Shown piece after piece: positions 35,368 to 45,000 of a stretch of DNA of 64,000 nt. Origin of the DNA: Bradyrhizobium sp. DOA9 (GTDB lineage: Bacteria > Pseudomonadota > Alphaproteobacteria > Rhizobiales > Xanthobacteraceae); contig NZ_DF820426.1 in assembly GCF_000617845.2 (NCBI RefSeq), positions 248,001 to 312,000 of the forward strand. Direction: 5' to 3'. The notes beneath the pieces are model-generated. The model worked only from the letters and a program-made list of their open reading frames with translations, was not told the DNA's origin and did no database searches. The first letter of the stretch is position 1; each line of letters begins with the position of its first letter. The translations under genes and the position numbers were made by a program.

Positions 35368-36368
35368 CAAGTCCCCTACTGAAAGTTGAGGGTCTGACTA
35401 AACACTATGCCATCGCTAATGGCGTATTGAAACGAGAGCGCACTAAAGTTCGAGCCGTAGAGGACGTGTCCTTCTCCGTCGAGGCGGCCCAGACCCTTTG
35501 CATCGTTGGAGAATCAGGTTGCGGAAAGTCCACCATAGCGCGCTTACTTATGCGCCTTGTGCAGCCCACAAGCGGTCGCGTCCTGATCGATGGGACCGAT
35601 ATTGCCAGCCTGAACAAGATGGAATTGCGAACTTGGCGCCGTCGGATGCAGATGGTTTTTCAAGATCCGTATTCCTCGTTGAACCCCAGGCTCACGGCTC
35701 AACAAATCGTTACTGAGCCGGTGGAGAACTTTGAGCGCCTCAGTCAACGGGAATGCCGACTGCTCGCGGGAGACCTTCTCAAACAAGTTGGCTTGTCGAC
35801 AGATATGATGAACCGGCGTCCCTCAGAGATGTCGGGCGGTCAGCGGCAACGGCTCGGCATCGCGCGCGCGCTCGCGCTAAACCCATCCTTGATCATCGCG
35901 GATGAGGCGGTGTCTGCTCTGGACGTCTCCGTGCAGGCGCAAGTATTGAACTTGCTGATGGACCTTCAGCAGCAGATGGGCATTGCTTTTGTCTTCATCT
36001 CGCATGATCTAAGTGTCGTCGAACACATCGGGCATCGCATAGCTGTGATGTATCTCGGTCGGATCGTCGAGTTGGCGTCAGCAGATACGCTATTTGCCGA
36101 TCCCGTTCATCCGTATTCCGAAGCGCTGATTGCGGCTGCCCCGGTCCCTGATCCAACCCGGGCGCGGTTAGCAGTGCCTCTTGAAGGCGAGGTGCCGAGC
36201 CCTATCAATCCGCCTAGCGGGTGCGCATTCCACCCGCGCTGTCCGCTGGCCGTAGAGCGGTGTAGAGTGGAAGTGCCTTTCTTGACCCCCACTCCCGATG
36301 GCCGATTTGTAGCCTGTCATGTTCGAGCACCCGCAAGAATTCCCAAGGAAAGCCAACGCTGTGACTGA
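35364..36368 (+). CDS. Peptide-type ABC transporter ATPase (DppF-like)
   Basis: A 334-residue ATPase, partner of the preceding subunit. Walker A is GESGCGKSTIARLL, the signature MSGGQRQRLGIARAL, and the switch histidine is in FISHDLSVVEHIGHRIAVMYLGRIVE. Walker B reads LIIADEAVSALDVS, with Ala where Pro is usual, a harmless-looking variant. The C-terminal GCAFHPRCPLAVERCRVEVPFL extension is present. ATG 35364 overlaps the previous stop (ATGA). Last gene of the operon. Confidence 0.92.
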   Translation: MTSPLLKVEGLTKHYAIANGVLKRERTKVRAVEDVSFSVEAAQTLCIVGESGCGKSTIARLLMRLVQPTSGRVLIDGTDIASLNKMELRTWRRRMQMVFQDPYSSLNPRLTAQQIVTEPVENFERLSQRECRLLAGDLLKQVGLSTDMMNRRPSEMSGGQRQRLGIARALALNPSLIIADEAVSALDVSVQAQVLNLLMDLQQQMGIAFVFISHDLSVVEHIGHRIAVMYLGRIVELASADTLFADPVHPYSEALIAAAPVPDPTRARLAVPLEGEVPSPINPPSGCAFHPRCPLAVERCRVEVPFLTPTPDGRFVACHVRAPARIPKESQRCD

Positions 36369-36885
36369 AACACCATCCGGGATCGATAGCTCGTGTATGA
36401 GTAAGCGGTCAAGAGGCCGTCGAGCTCAGAGCACTCAGGGCCAAGGCGCCAACGGAGACGAGCGTCGCCTGACGTCGAGCATCTAACTCTGTACTCGCGC
36501 CGTCTACCGTGACGACGCTTTTCCGCGGAACCGCGGAGGGCACTTTGCTATTATTGGTGCCTGCAAAAGGAATTGCGCTCAAACACATGGACAACGCAAC
36601 GATACAAACCCAACACCTTCGCGAGATGCTCGAGTGCCTTCGTTATTTTCGGATCTCCGCGGCCGAGGAGAGCTGATAGCTAGGCTCCAAGCAGTCCATA
36701 ATCAATAGACTGGCCTGCCCCCTTTAGATCAGAACAAATAGGGACGCAGACTGCACATTTCCGCATCAGCTCTCTAAGAGGATACGCGGGGTTCAAACGA
36801 CGCATTTAATGCCCTTGCAAGAGGCTTAAGCCTTACGCATGGCGTTTAGGGACGCCACGCGCTGTCGGAGAGTACGGGAGATCTT
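36369..36885. other. Intergenic region between transporter operon and capA-like gene
   Basis: About 520 bp without a recognisable gene. A small 6-bp hairpin (TGGCGT, loop TTAGGG, ACGCCA) lies at about 36840-36857, some 30 bases before the next start. It probably holds a promoter for the following gene. Confidence 0.4.
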
Positions 36886-38283
36886 ATGGAGAGACACTTT
36901 CACGAAAACGGCGGTCATTCGACCACGGAGAGAGGCAGCTATGATAAGGTCGGTTCGTTGGCAACCAACGTTACTGACGGTTTTACGATGGTAGCAGTCG
37001 GTGACCTCATCGTCAGCAGGCCTCTGACCGCATGTGGGGATGCCAGTTTCGCTGAGATCGTCAAGAGACTTCATGAAGCTGATGTCACGTTCGGCAACTT
37101 GGAAACCAACATCTTCGATGTCCGATCATTTAAGGGAAGCCCGCAATGCGGAGGTCCGTATCACGTCAGCCTGCCAGAGCTCGGGCCTGATTTGAAAGCG
37201 ATGGGCTTCAACATCTTAAGTTACGCAAACAATCATGCGTTTGACTGGGGAGTTGACGGCATGCGTGAAACATGCCGGATCCTCGCTCAGAATGGGATCA
37301 CGTATGCGGGTGTCGGCGAGAACCTGGCCCAGGCAGGCGCCGCTCGTTTTCTGGAGACACCACGGGGACGAGTCGCGCTTGTTTCTATTGCTGCATCCTT
37401 CACGCCTATGTCGCGCGCGTGCGAGCCTGCCGGCGAAGCGCCGGGCAGACCGGGATTGAATGCCCTTCGCTTGGCTCGAAGCATCGTAGTTCCGCCAGAA
37501 ATGCTCGAGAGCCTCAAGCGGATACGCGATTCGTTGCCCGGCTTCAGTTCAGCAGGCGATAATCCAAACCGGGTCCTGCTGGCTGGCGCCACTTACAAAG
37601 CCGGCGACAGGCCCGGCTACAGCTACGCGGCCGACAATAGAGATCTCAATGGCATTCTCCGAAACGTTCGCCGGGGCAAGCAGTTTGCCGACTTCTGCAT
37701 TGCTACCAACCACGGCCATCAACCTGGGAACTGGAGCCAAGAGCCGCCCGACTACGAACAATCGCTAGCGCATCAACTGATTGACGCCGGGGCCGACGCA
37801 TATGTCGGACATGGACCGCATCAGTTGCGGGGCATCGAGATCTATAAGCGCCGGCCGATCTTCTATAGCCTCGGGAATTTCATCACGGATGACCTCCGAA
37901 CGCCCGTGGGGGCCGACATGTTTGCTGCTTACGGCAAAGACCCACGGCTCGACACAGATGCTGAGGTCACGGTCGCGGAGATGGCAAGAGGATACGAGAC
38001 GGATGTGGCACTTTCAGATCCACTCTTCTATGAGAGCATTATTTCTGTCAGCCGCTTCGAGCAGAATCAACTTGCGGAATTGAGGCTTTATCCGATCGAG
38101 CTTGGTCACTCGAAGAGATTTGCCAATCGGGGCATTCCTGGTCGCGTGACGGCTCAGAAGGCAAGAGCCATTCTCGAGCGCCTCCAGAAACTCTCAAAGC
38201 CATTTGGAACACGAATCGCGATTGAGGACGAAGTTGGGGTAATCAGGTTTGAGCCCGGCGGCCCTTCGCAGCGGGATTTCTGA
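36886..38283 (+). CDS. CapA-family (PGA_cap) metallophosphatase-like protein
   Basis: A 465-residue protein of the CapA/PgsA family, calcineurin-like phosphoesterase folds associated with poly-gamma-glutamate capsules. Motifs visible: VAVGDLIVSRPL (metal Asp), FGNLETNIFD, YANNHAFDWGVDGMRETC (Asn-His), NHGHQPG, and GADAYVGHGPHQLRGIEIYKRRPIFYSLGNFITDD. There is no signal peptide or membrane segment, unlike capsule-type CapA, so it is probably cytosolic. No capB, capC or capE ligase genes are nearby; context instead gives peptidases and a peptide transporter, suggesting a role in breaking down or modifying an imported compound. GGGAGA precedes ATG 36886. A partial paralogue lies at 63531-64000. 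Confidence 0.85.
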   Translation: MERHFHENGGHSTTERGSYDKVGSLATNVTDGFTMVAVGDLIVSRPLTACGDASFAEIVKRLHEADVTFGNLETNIFDVRSFKGSPQCGGPYHVSLPELGPDLKAMGFNILSYANNHAFDWGVDGMRETCRILAQNGITYAGVGENLAQAGAARFLETPRGRVALVSIAASFTPMSRACEPAGEAPGRPGLNALRLARSIVVPPEMLESLKRIRDSLPGFSSAGDNPNRVLLAGATYKAGDRPGYSYAADNRDLNGILRNVRRGKQFADFCIATNHGHQPGNWSQEPPDYEQSLAHQLIDAGADAYVGHGPHQLRGIEIYKRRPIFYSLGNFITDDLRTPVGADMFAAYGKDPRLDTDAEVTVAEMARGYETDVALSDPLFYESIISVSRFEQNQLAELRLYPIELGHSKRFANRGIPGRVTAQKARAILERLQKLSKPFGTRIAIEDEVGVIRFEPGGPSQRDF

Positions 38284-39197
38284 GGAAATTGCGTTCTGGC
38301 ATATTCTCCAAGAAGTTCAGCGCGGAGGCTCTCAACATTGGAATGCGAGCTGCTACCGAGGAGTGGTCATTGACCGTCGCCTAAAGACGGCTGTAGGACG
38401 CTGAAAAAGAGCGTCACGAAAAGGACTTTGCTTGGTTAGTGTTGCGTTGGACGTCATGCGAAGCGTCCGACCGCGGCCCGAGCTCTGCTGCTGTCCATGG
38501 TCGATGCTTTGGCCACCGCATCACGCTTATAAAAGGGACGGTGAGCTCATTTGGGTAAACTTGGTCAATCAGGAGGTGACCTTGGGACGCGTGGCGGCTT
38601 TATGGTCTCGTCCACGGTCTTCGGGCACTAGGTTCCCGGCAATCTGAAGCCATCGTTGACCGGCACGTGGGATATCGCCGACGGACTACGCCGATCGTAG
38701 CGAGAGCATCGCGGTATGGTAGTACTGGTTTGCGAACAAACTCGCACCGGCGGCAACTAACTTTGGCGCCGATGCACCCCTTTTGGCCTTATCGTTTGGA
38801 GCGTGCACCAATCAACAGTTCGCAATTTGGTTAGAGGCAGATGGAAAACGTGCGCCGTTGTGAGATCAAGCGCAGAACTTCTGCTGGTCGGCCTACGAAA
38901 CCGCAGAAATTCAATCGAGGCAACCCGTACAATGATGTTGGCTCAATCAAAGGCCATCGGCTAACTGCAATTAGACATTTACATGAGCGGATTCACTCTT
39001 TGCCAATGCGGACAACAACACGCTTTTGCAGGCGGTAATCAGGGCTTCTTCGTGGAAAATGATACCTTGGTTGCCGTGCCCGATGTCTTACCGGCGGTTC
39101 TCTGTTCGCACTTACGCTCGATAAGCTCGAAGCCGTGCGACGGACGTCGCGCAAGAAACCAATAAGGCCGATACTTTCACGCGAACTGAGTATTAAC
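38284..39197. other. Gene-less stretch between capA-like and M20 genes
   Basis: About 910 bp. Open frames of 60-70 codons exist but show no family motif, consistent start signal or homology to one another. In the second peptidase copy the corresponding upstream sequence is IS66-derived, so this stretch is not part of the duplicated unit apart from the last 10-20 bases before the start. Confidence 0.45.
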
Positions 39198-40721
39198 ATG
39201 AAGACCTTGGAAGCCGCGCTTTCCCGCGCCCGCATGAGTTTTGAGTCGGGCGAGCTATTCCGCATTCTCGACCGCCGCGTCGCCTTTCCTACAGAAAGCC
39301 AGAAGCCGGAGCGAGCAAACGTCCTGCGCCAATACCTCGTCGACGAGATTGGGCCATCATTTGCTGAAATGGGGTTCACGTGGAAACTCATTGAGCATGC
39401 AAAAGCCAAGGGGCCCTTTCTGCTCGCCGAGCGAATCGAAACGCCGGAGGTGCCCACTGTATTCAGCTACGGCCACGGCGACGTGATTTTCGGCCTGGAC
39501 GATGAATGGGACGAGGGGCTGAAGCCTTGGCAGCTGATTGAACGCGACGGACGCTGGTATGGCCGCGGCGTTGCGGACAACAAGGGGCAGCACACCATCA
39601 ACATGGAAGCGATGAGACATGTGATCGCCACACGCGGGCGACTAGGCTTCAACGCAAAATTCCTAATTGAAATGGGCGAGGAGGCAGGTTCGCCGGGTCT
39701 GAGTGAGATCTGCAGTGAATATCGCGAGGCGATGAGTGCCGATGTGATGATCGCCTCGGATGGTCCACGCTTGCAGGCCGATCGGCCGACCCTTAGACTC
39801 GGCTCGCGAGGCTGCTTCAACTTCGATCTGGCGGTCGAGTCGCGCGCACGAGCCCACCATTCGGGCAATTGGGGAGGGCTAATCTCAAGTCCTGGCATCC
39901 AGCTTGCCAATGCCATCGCCACCATCTGCTCGGCAACGGGGCAAATCCGCATCCCAGAATGGGTACCAAGTGAAGTGCCCCCTTCAGTGCGCCGAGCTCT
40001 GGCTGATTGTGATGTGAACCCTGGAGAGGGCGGGCCCGAGATCGAGTCGTGGTGGGGCGAGCCCGGCCTTACGCCGGCTGAGCGTCTGATCGGGTGGACC
40101 AGCTTCGAGGTTCTCGCGTTCAAGACAGGCAATCCTGAGAAGCCCATGAACGCCATTCCACCACGCGCTTGGGCTCGCTGCCATTTGCGCTTTCCAGTAG
40201 GTGTAGACGCGGAGGGAATCCTCCCAGCGCTGCGTCGGCATTTGGACCGGCATGGGTTCCCGCATGTGAAGGTGCAGAGGACGGATGAGCCAGTGGATCT
40301 ACCCACGCGGCTGGACCCGGAGGACGCTTGGGTACAGTGGGCCGCCGCGTCGATCGCGCGCGCCAGCGGAAAGAAAATCACTATCCTTCCCAACAGCGCT
40401 GGTTCCCTTCCTAATTACATATTTGCTGAGATCCTGGGCGTGCGCACCCTCTGGGTCAACCACTCTTATGGCGCTTGCTCACAGCACGCACCCAACGAGC
40501 ATTTGCCGTTGCATTTGATTCGTGAAGCGCTGGACATCATGACCTGCCTTTTTTGGGACCTTGGTTCTGGCGGGACCCCAAACGTGGGGAGCTTGAAAGA
40601 CTCTCGTCTTCGACACAGCCAACGCGTCCGCACCGAGGCCCTGAGTAGGGAAGGCGCACTCCGCCAACAGACCGCGCATATTTCGACAAACCGCATGGAG
40701 ACCGATCACGATGACTCTTGA
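39198..40721 (+). CDS. M20-family metallopeptidase
   Basis: A 507-residue M20 peptidase/deacylase, using two zinc ions to hydrolyse a peptide or acyl-amino-acid bond. The ligand and catalytic motifs are all visible: SYGHGDVIFG (His, Asp), WYGRGVADNKGQ (bridging Asp), IEMGEEAGS (catalytic Glu and ligand Glu), MIASDGPR (Asp) and CSQHAPNEHL (His). A dimerisation domain (about residues 215-380) separates the halves. ATG 39198 is chosen because the second copy begins identically there (MKTLEAALSRAR). The last 40 residues overlap the next gene's start and are poorly conserved in the copy, so the ancestral end may be earlier. Operon with the DUF2817 gene. Confidence 0.9.
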   Translation: MKTLEAALSRARMSFESGELFRILDRRVAFPTESQKPERANVLRQYLVDEIGPSFAEMGFTWKLIEHAKAKGPFLLAERIETPEVPTVFSYGHGDVIFGLDDEWDEGLKPWQLIERDGRWYGRGVADNKGQHTINMEAMRHVIATRGRLGFNAKFLIEMGEEAGSPGLSEICSEYREAMSADVMIASDGPRLQADRPTLRLGSRGCFNFDLAVESRARAHHSGNWGGLISSPGIQLANAIATICSATGQIRIPEWVPSEVPPSVRRALADCDVNPGEGGPEIESWWGEPGLTPAERLIGWTSFEVLAFKTGNPEKPMNAIPPRAWARCHLRFPVGVDAEGILPALRRHLDRHGFPHVKVQRTDEPVDLPTRLDPEDAWVQWAAASIARASGKKITILPNSAGSLPNYIFAEILGVRTLWVNHSYGACSQHAPNEHLPLHLIREALDIMTCLFWDLGSGGTPNVGSLKDSRLRHSQRVRTEALSREGALRQQTAHISTNRMETDHDDS

Positions 40722-41808
40722 TGGTGCAAAACAAATCGCTCCTCTCGTCTTTTCCGATAGTTATGCGGAGGCGAGGCAGAAGTTCTTAACGGTAGCACCC
40801 AAAGCCAAAGCATATCCGTGCACCGCAAGGGGGCCATCGGGCGAGCCGCTCTTCACCGACGCTGCATATTTCGGCAGCCCGGATGCCAAGAAGCTGCTGG
40901 TTCTCGTTTCAGCCACGCATGGGCCTGAAGGGTACTGCGGCTCCGCAAGCCAGCTGCTCTTCCTCCAATCCAACATGGCTGAAGCCCTGCCCCGCACTAC
41001 AGGCGTTCTACTAGTCCACGCTCTCAACTGCTATGGTTTTGCGTGGGATCGACGGGTGACTGCGGAGGGATGCGATCTGAATCGAAACTTCGTCGACTTC
41101 ACCAAGCCGCTTCCTCCAAATCCAGGGTACGAGGAGTTAGCGGAGCACTTCGTTCCGCCAGATCTCTCCGAAAAGACCATTCGACGTGCCGATGAGGCGA
41201 TTGCTGCGTATCGGAAGGCGCATGGTGAGCTAGCATTCCGAATGGCGCGGCAATCCGGTCAACACACCCGACCTGGTGGCATCTTTTACCGCGGGACCGG
41301 ACCGACCGAAGCAAGGCGAACACTTGAGCAAATTGCAAAGGACTTTGATGTGGCGGCCCGAGATCAGGTCATCATCATCGACTATCACAGCGGCCTCGGC
41401 CCCTATGGCTACGGCGAGCTGCAAACCGAAGAAGTGTCAGGATTGGATGGATACGAGCGTGCCCTAAAGATCTTCGGCCCATCAGCCACGTCGCCGATGC
41501 TCGGGACTTCCGCTGCAACCCTGCTGTACGGAACGCAAGACGACTTCTGGGAGACTGCTCTGGGGGATCGTCATACCTACATTTGTCTAGAGTACGGCAC
41601 TTATCCTCCCGACGTCCTTGCTGAGGGAAGGCGCAGAGAGCAGTGGTTGTTCGTCAATCGCCCGCAAGATGGAGACTCCGAACTAAGCCGCCAGATTCGC
41701 ACAACCACGAGAAACAACTCAACTCCGCAAAGCTTGGACTGGAAGGAAATGGTTGCTTGGAGATCGCATATGATCCATCGCCAAGCGCTCGACGCATTTG
41801 CAGTATGA
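40711..41808 (+). CDS. DUF2817 (M14-like) metallopeptidase family protein
   Basis: A 365-residue protein of the DUF2817 family, related to zinc carboxypeptidases of clan MC. Zinc-site-like residues are in SATHGPEGYCG (H-x-x-E) and IIDYHSGLGPYG (His). CDLNRNFVDF gives the substrate Asn-Arg pair, and the general base is probably the Glu in ICLEYGTYPP. No signal peptide is seen, so it is cytosolic. It starts 11 bases inside the end of the M20 gene, suggesting coupled translation. Its stop codon TGA (41806-41808) is also the first three bases of an IS3 end. Together with M20 it probably degrades a peptide-like substrate. Confidence 0.85.
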   Translation: MTLDGAKQIAPLVFSDSYAEARQKFLTVAPKAKAYPCTARGPSGEPLFTDAAYFGSPDAKKLLVLVSATHGPEGYCGSASQLLFLQSNMAEALPRTTGVLLVHALNCYGFAWDRRVTAEGCDLNRNFVDFTKPLPPNPGYEELAEHFVPPDLSEKTIRRADEAIAAYRKAHGELAFRMARQSGQHTRPGGIFYRGTGPTEARRTLEQIAKDFDVAARDQVIIIDYHSGLGPYGYGELQTEEVSGLDGYERALKIFGPSATSPMLGTSAATLLYGTQDDFWETALGDRHTYICLEYGTYPPDVLAEGRRREQWLFVNRPQDGDSELSRQIRTTTRNNSTPQSLDWKEMVAWRSHMIHRQALDAFAV

Positions 41809-42510
41809 GCTGCTGCCGGTTTGATGAACATCGAGACTCGGTGTTTCAAGAAGCCGGAGGCGCGCGATGAAGAGACGGAAGTTCAGTCGCGAGTTCAAGG
41901 TCAGGCAGTCAAGCTGGTCAGGGAACGTGGGGTGTCGGCGGCGCAAGTCGGCCGCGACCATGATGTTCATAAGAATGTTCTGCGCAAATGGGTGAAGGAG
42001 TTGGCTCCGACCCGGCACAAGCTTTTCCTGGCCATGGGTAGATGGAGCCGGAGCAGCAGCAGGAGATCGAGCGGCTGCGCCGTGAGGTCGCTAAGCTGAA
42101 GGCCGAACGGGTCATCCTAAAAACGGCCGCAGCCTTCTTCGCTAAGGAAGCGACATGAAGTTCGCGTTCATCGCGAAGCACCGGGCGATCTGGCCGGTGG
42201 CATGGCTATGCGATGCGCTGGGGGTTTCGCGGTCGGGGTTCCATGCCTGCCTGAACCGCTCTCCCAACGCCAGATCTCGCAGCGACGAAGAGCTCGGCGG
42301 CAAGGTCAAGGCGTCAAGGCCAGCTTCATGGCGAGTTATCGCACCTATGGTGCGCGCCGAGTATGGCGCGATCTGCTCGCCGATAGGGCGGACTGTGGCC
42401 CATCAGATCGAACGGCTGATGCGCCTGCAAGGCTTGCGGGCGCGGCCGCGACGCCGGCGCTTGCCGAAGGACAGCGGCGACCGGCAGCTCGAGACTTTCA
42501 ATTACCCATA
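41806..42510 (+). mobile_element. IS3-family remnant (copy A), 3' end lost
   Basis: The left end TGAGCTGCTGCCGGTTTGATG matches the end of the better preserved copy at 52255-53417. OrfA begins at 41867 (MKRRKFSREFKV), but a deletion shifts its frame at once; the later part (EIERLRREVAKLKAERVILKTAAAFFAKEAT) is in another frame. OrfB starts at about 42155 (MKFAFIAKHRAIWPVAWLCDALGVSRSGFHACLNRSP), shifts, and similarity ends near 42510. It is dead. Confidence 0.85.
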
Positions 42511-42639
42511 ACTTTTCCCACTCAGGCTGATCTGCTTATCGGCAAACTCTTGAGTCGAAAGAATCACTTGTAATTCCTTGCTGAGCACCTGATTCGCGAG
42601 GGGGCTCTATGGGGGCTGACATTAAGGGATCGATCGGCA

Positions 42640-43284
42640 AAAGGCCGTTTGCGGTCCTTGGAAGGCGAATGTTGGATTGATCGAGAGAGTAGTGGATGCG
42701 AGTTTAGACGCGCGGCTCCGCGACAGATTCCGCAAACTGCTCACGCAGATTGGAAGCGCCATGGGATAAAGCATTCCGCTCGTCTGCCAGGATTGGGCGA
42801 AGACCAAGGCAGCCAAAGGTTTCTTCTCGAATGACCGGGTCAGCGAAGTGGACATTCTGACCGGCAATTTCATTTCCAATCGACACGTGATCGTACCGCC
42901 GCTGTTAAAGATTTCGTTCTTGTGCCGCACGACACAACGGAGTTTAGCTATCAACGCGAGAAGTCAGAAGCGATCTGCATCACCAGAGCATAAACAGTGG
43001 GCGGGATAAGGCGGGTCGCCTCAGATCGCACACGGTTTGCGGCATCCTGATGCATTCGAGCTAACCTGGCGTTGACTGCGACTGAATTGGTGTGCTCGAT
43101 GGCCTCGCCAACGGCAAACCAAAAGCAAGGCAGAAAACGCTCTCGCACTATCTGATCAAGAACGCCCGGCTCGGCGGTTATCTCGCCCGCGCCAGCGATC
43201 CGCCGATCCGCCGCTCGGCAATACAGTCATGTGGCGCCGGCTGTCACGCCACATCGACATCGCGCTGGGCGCCATGGTCGGAGG
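42640..43284 (+). pseudogene. IS4-family (Tn5-like) transposase remnant, left part
   Basis: One frame reads ERVVDASLDARLRDRFRKLLTQIGSAMG, a stop, then SIPLVCQDWAKTKAAKGFFSNDRVSEVDILTGNFISNRHV, the N-terminal DNA-binding region of Tn5-type transposases. From about 43135 another frame gives LIKNARLGGYLARASDPP and RLSRHIDIALGAMVG, the C-terminal end. The catalytic middle is deleted. The last codons continue at 45904-45926 on the far side of IS21 copy B. Confidence 0.75.
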
Positions 43285-43290
43285 TGCGTG

Positions 43291-43382
43291 TTTCGGCAAT
43301 TCCCGGACGGCGATTTCGGTAATTCGCGGACAGAGATTTCAGTAATTCCGGGACAGGGATTCCGCTAAATCGCGGACAGTTG
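43291..43382 (+). repeat. Four direct repeats at the left end of IS21 copy B
   Basis: Four tandem copies of a motif close to TTTCGGTAATTCGCGGACAG, spaced about 23 bp apart. They are of the type bound by IstA at IS21 ends. The innermost (TTCCGCTAAATCGCGGACAG) is almost identical to the innermost motif at the right end. Confidence 0.85.
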
Positions 43383-43449
43383 CGGGAGGTTGGTTTTCGG
43401 GAGCGCCGTTCAGGCAATGTTCTCTCTCAAGCTGAGTTTGAGAGGGGCA

Positions 43450-45000
43450 ATGCCGAGACGGAAGCAAGCGAAACGAACCACTGTGAAGGACCTACGATCG
43501 ATCCTGAGGCTGACGTACGAGCAGGGCCTGTCGGTGCGGGCAGTCTCGGAACGGCTGCAGATCAGCAAGACCTCGGTTGCCACCTACCTGCTGCGGGCGC
43601 GCGAAGCGGGCTTGAGCTGGCCGCTGCCGCCGATTTGCGAGAGCGAGGCGGCGTTACAGCGGGCCTTGTTCCGGCGGGTCGGACGACCGCCGCAGGACTT
43701 GAGCGAGCCTGAGTGGCCACGGGTGGCGCAGGAACTCAAGCGGAAGGGCGTGACGCTGACGCTGCTTTGGCAGGAATACCGGATGGCTCATCCCGACGGC
43801 TACGGTTACACTTGGTTCTGCGAGAAGTTTGACGCCTATCGGCTGCGGGCGAACCCAACCTTCCGCCACCGCCACGCGGCGGGTGCGGTGATGCAGACCG
43901 ACTATGCCGGCCCGACGGTGGAGGTGACCGATCCGCAAACCGGCGAGATCCGTCAGGCGCAGATATTTGTCGCGGTGCTCGGGGCCTCGTCGCTGACCTT
44001 CGCTATGGCGAGCTTCGGTCAGCGACTGCCAGATTGGATCGAAGGCCAGACCCGGGCCCTGTCGTACTTCGGCGGAGTCCCCAAGGCGATCGTCTGCGAC
44101 AATCTGAAGGCCGGGGTCGTCAAGGCGTTATGGTTCGAGCCGACGCTCAACCAAACCTTTGCCGCCATGGCCGAGCACTACGACACGACGATTTTGCCGA
44201 CCCGCAGCCGCAAGCCGCGCGACAAGGGCAAGGTTGAAGGCGCGGTGCTAATTGTTGAGCGCTGGATTCTGGCACGGCTGCGCCATCGGCGCTTCTTCAA
44301 CCTGACCGATCTCAATGCCGCGATCGGCGGTTTGCTGGAGGAGCTAAACAATCGGCCGATGCGCCATATCGGCAAATCCCGCCGGCAGCTGTTCGAGGAG
44401 ATCGAGCGCGAGGCGCTGGCGCCGCTGCCGAGCGAACCGTTCGAATACGCCGAGTGGAAAACGGCGAAGGTCCATCCCGATTATCACGTCGAAGTCGACA
44501 AGACCTTTTACTCGGTGCCGCACCGACTGATCGGCCGTCGGGTGGACGTCCGGCTCACGTATCGAGCCGTCGAGATCTTCCAGGATCACACGCGTGTCGC
44601 CAGCCATGTGCGCCGCTCTCAGCGCAGCGGCCATGTCACCGTGAACGAGCACATGCCCAAGGCCCATCAGCGTTACGCCAATATGACGCCGGCGAGTTTG
44701 ATCAAGATGGCAGCGCGGGTCGGCGTCAACGCCGCCGCCCTGGTCGAGCGGATGATGCGTGAGCGCCCGCATCCCGAGCAGGGTTATCGCTCCGCCATGG
44801 GGATCATCGCCCTGGCGCGGCGCTACGAGCGCAATCGGCTGGAAGCGGCCTGTGAGAGGGCGCTCGCCATCAACGCGATCAATTACTCCTCCGTGAGCGC
44901 CATCCTCAAATCCGGGCTGGACCGCGCGAGCCCTGCCGCCGAGCCCATCAAAGCCACGCCCTCCCACGCCAACATCCGTGGCGGCGCCTATTATCAATGA
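43450..45000 (+). CDS. istA: IS21-family transposase IstA
   Basis: A 516-residue transposase starting at ATG 43450 (PRRKQAKRTTVKDLRSILRL) with GAGGGG before it. It has an N-terminal helix-turn-helix (QGLSVRAVSERLQISKTSVATYL), the catalytic Asp in QTDYAGPTVEV, Asp in IVCDNLKAGVV and Glu in DKGKVEGAVLIVERW, and the C-terminal Mu-type barrel (DYHVEVDKTFYSVPHRLIGRRVDVRL). Intact. It differs strongly from IstA of copy A and belongs to the longer-IstA branch. Confidence 0.93.
   Translation: MPRRKQAKRTTVKDLRSILRLTYEQGLSVRAVSERLQISKTSVATYLLRAREAGLSWPLPPICESEAALQRALFRRVGRPPQDLSEPEWPRVAQELKRKGVTLTLLWQEYRMAHPDGYGYTWFCEKFDAYRLRANPTFRHRHAAGAVMQTDYAGPTVEVTDPQTGEIRQAQIFVAVLGASSLTFAMASFGQRLPDWIEGQTRALSYFGGVPKAIVCDNLKAGVVKALWFEPTLNQTFAAMAEHYDTTILPTRSRKPRDKGKVEGAVLIVERWILARLRHRRFFNLTDLNAAIGGLLEELNNRPMRHIGKSRRQLFEEIEREALAPLPSEPFEYAEWKTAKVHPDYHVEVDKTFYSVPHRLIGRRVDVRLTYRAVEIFQDHTRVASHVRRSQRSGHVTVNEHMPKAHQRYANMTPASLIKMAARVGVNAAALVERMMRERPHPEQGYRSAMGIIALARRYERNRLEAACERALAINAINYSSVSAILKSGLDRASPAAEPIKATPSHANIRGGAYYQ

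Noticed and set aside
36886..38283. Poly-gamma-glutamate capsule locus
   Set aside because: Only a CapA-family protein is present; capB, capC and capE are absent and the protein lacks an anchor.
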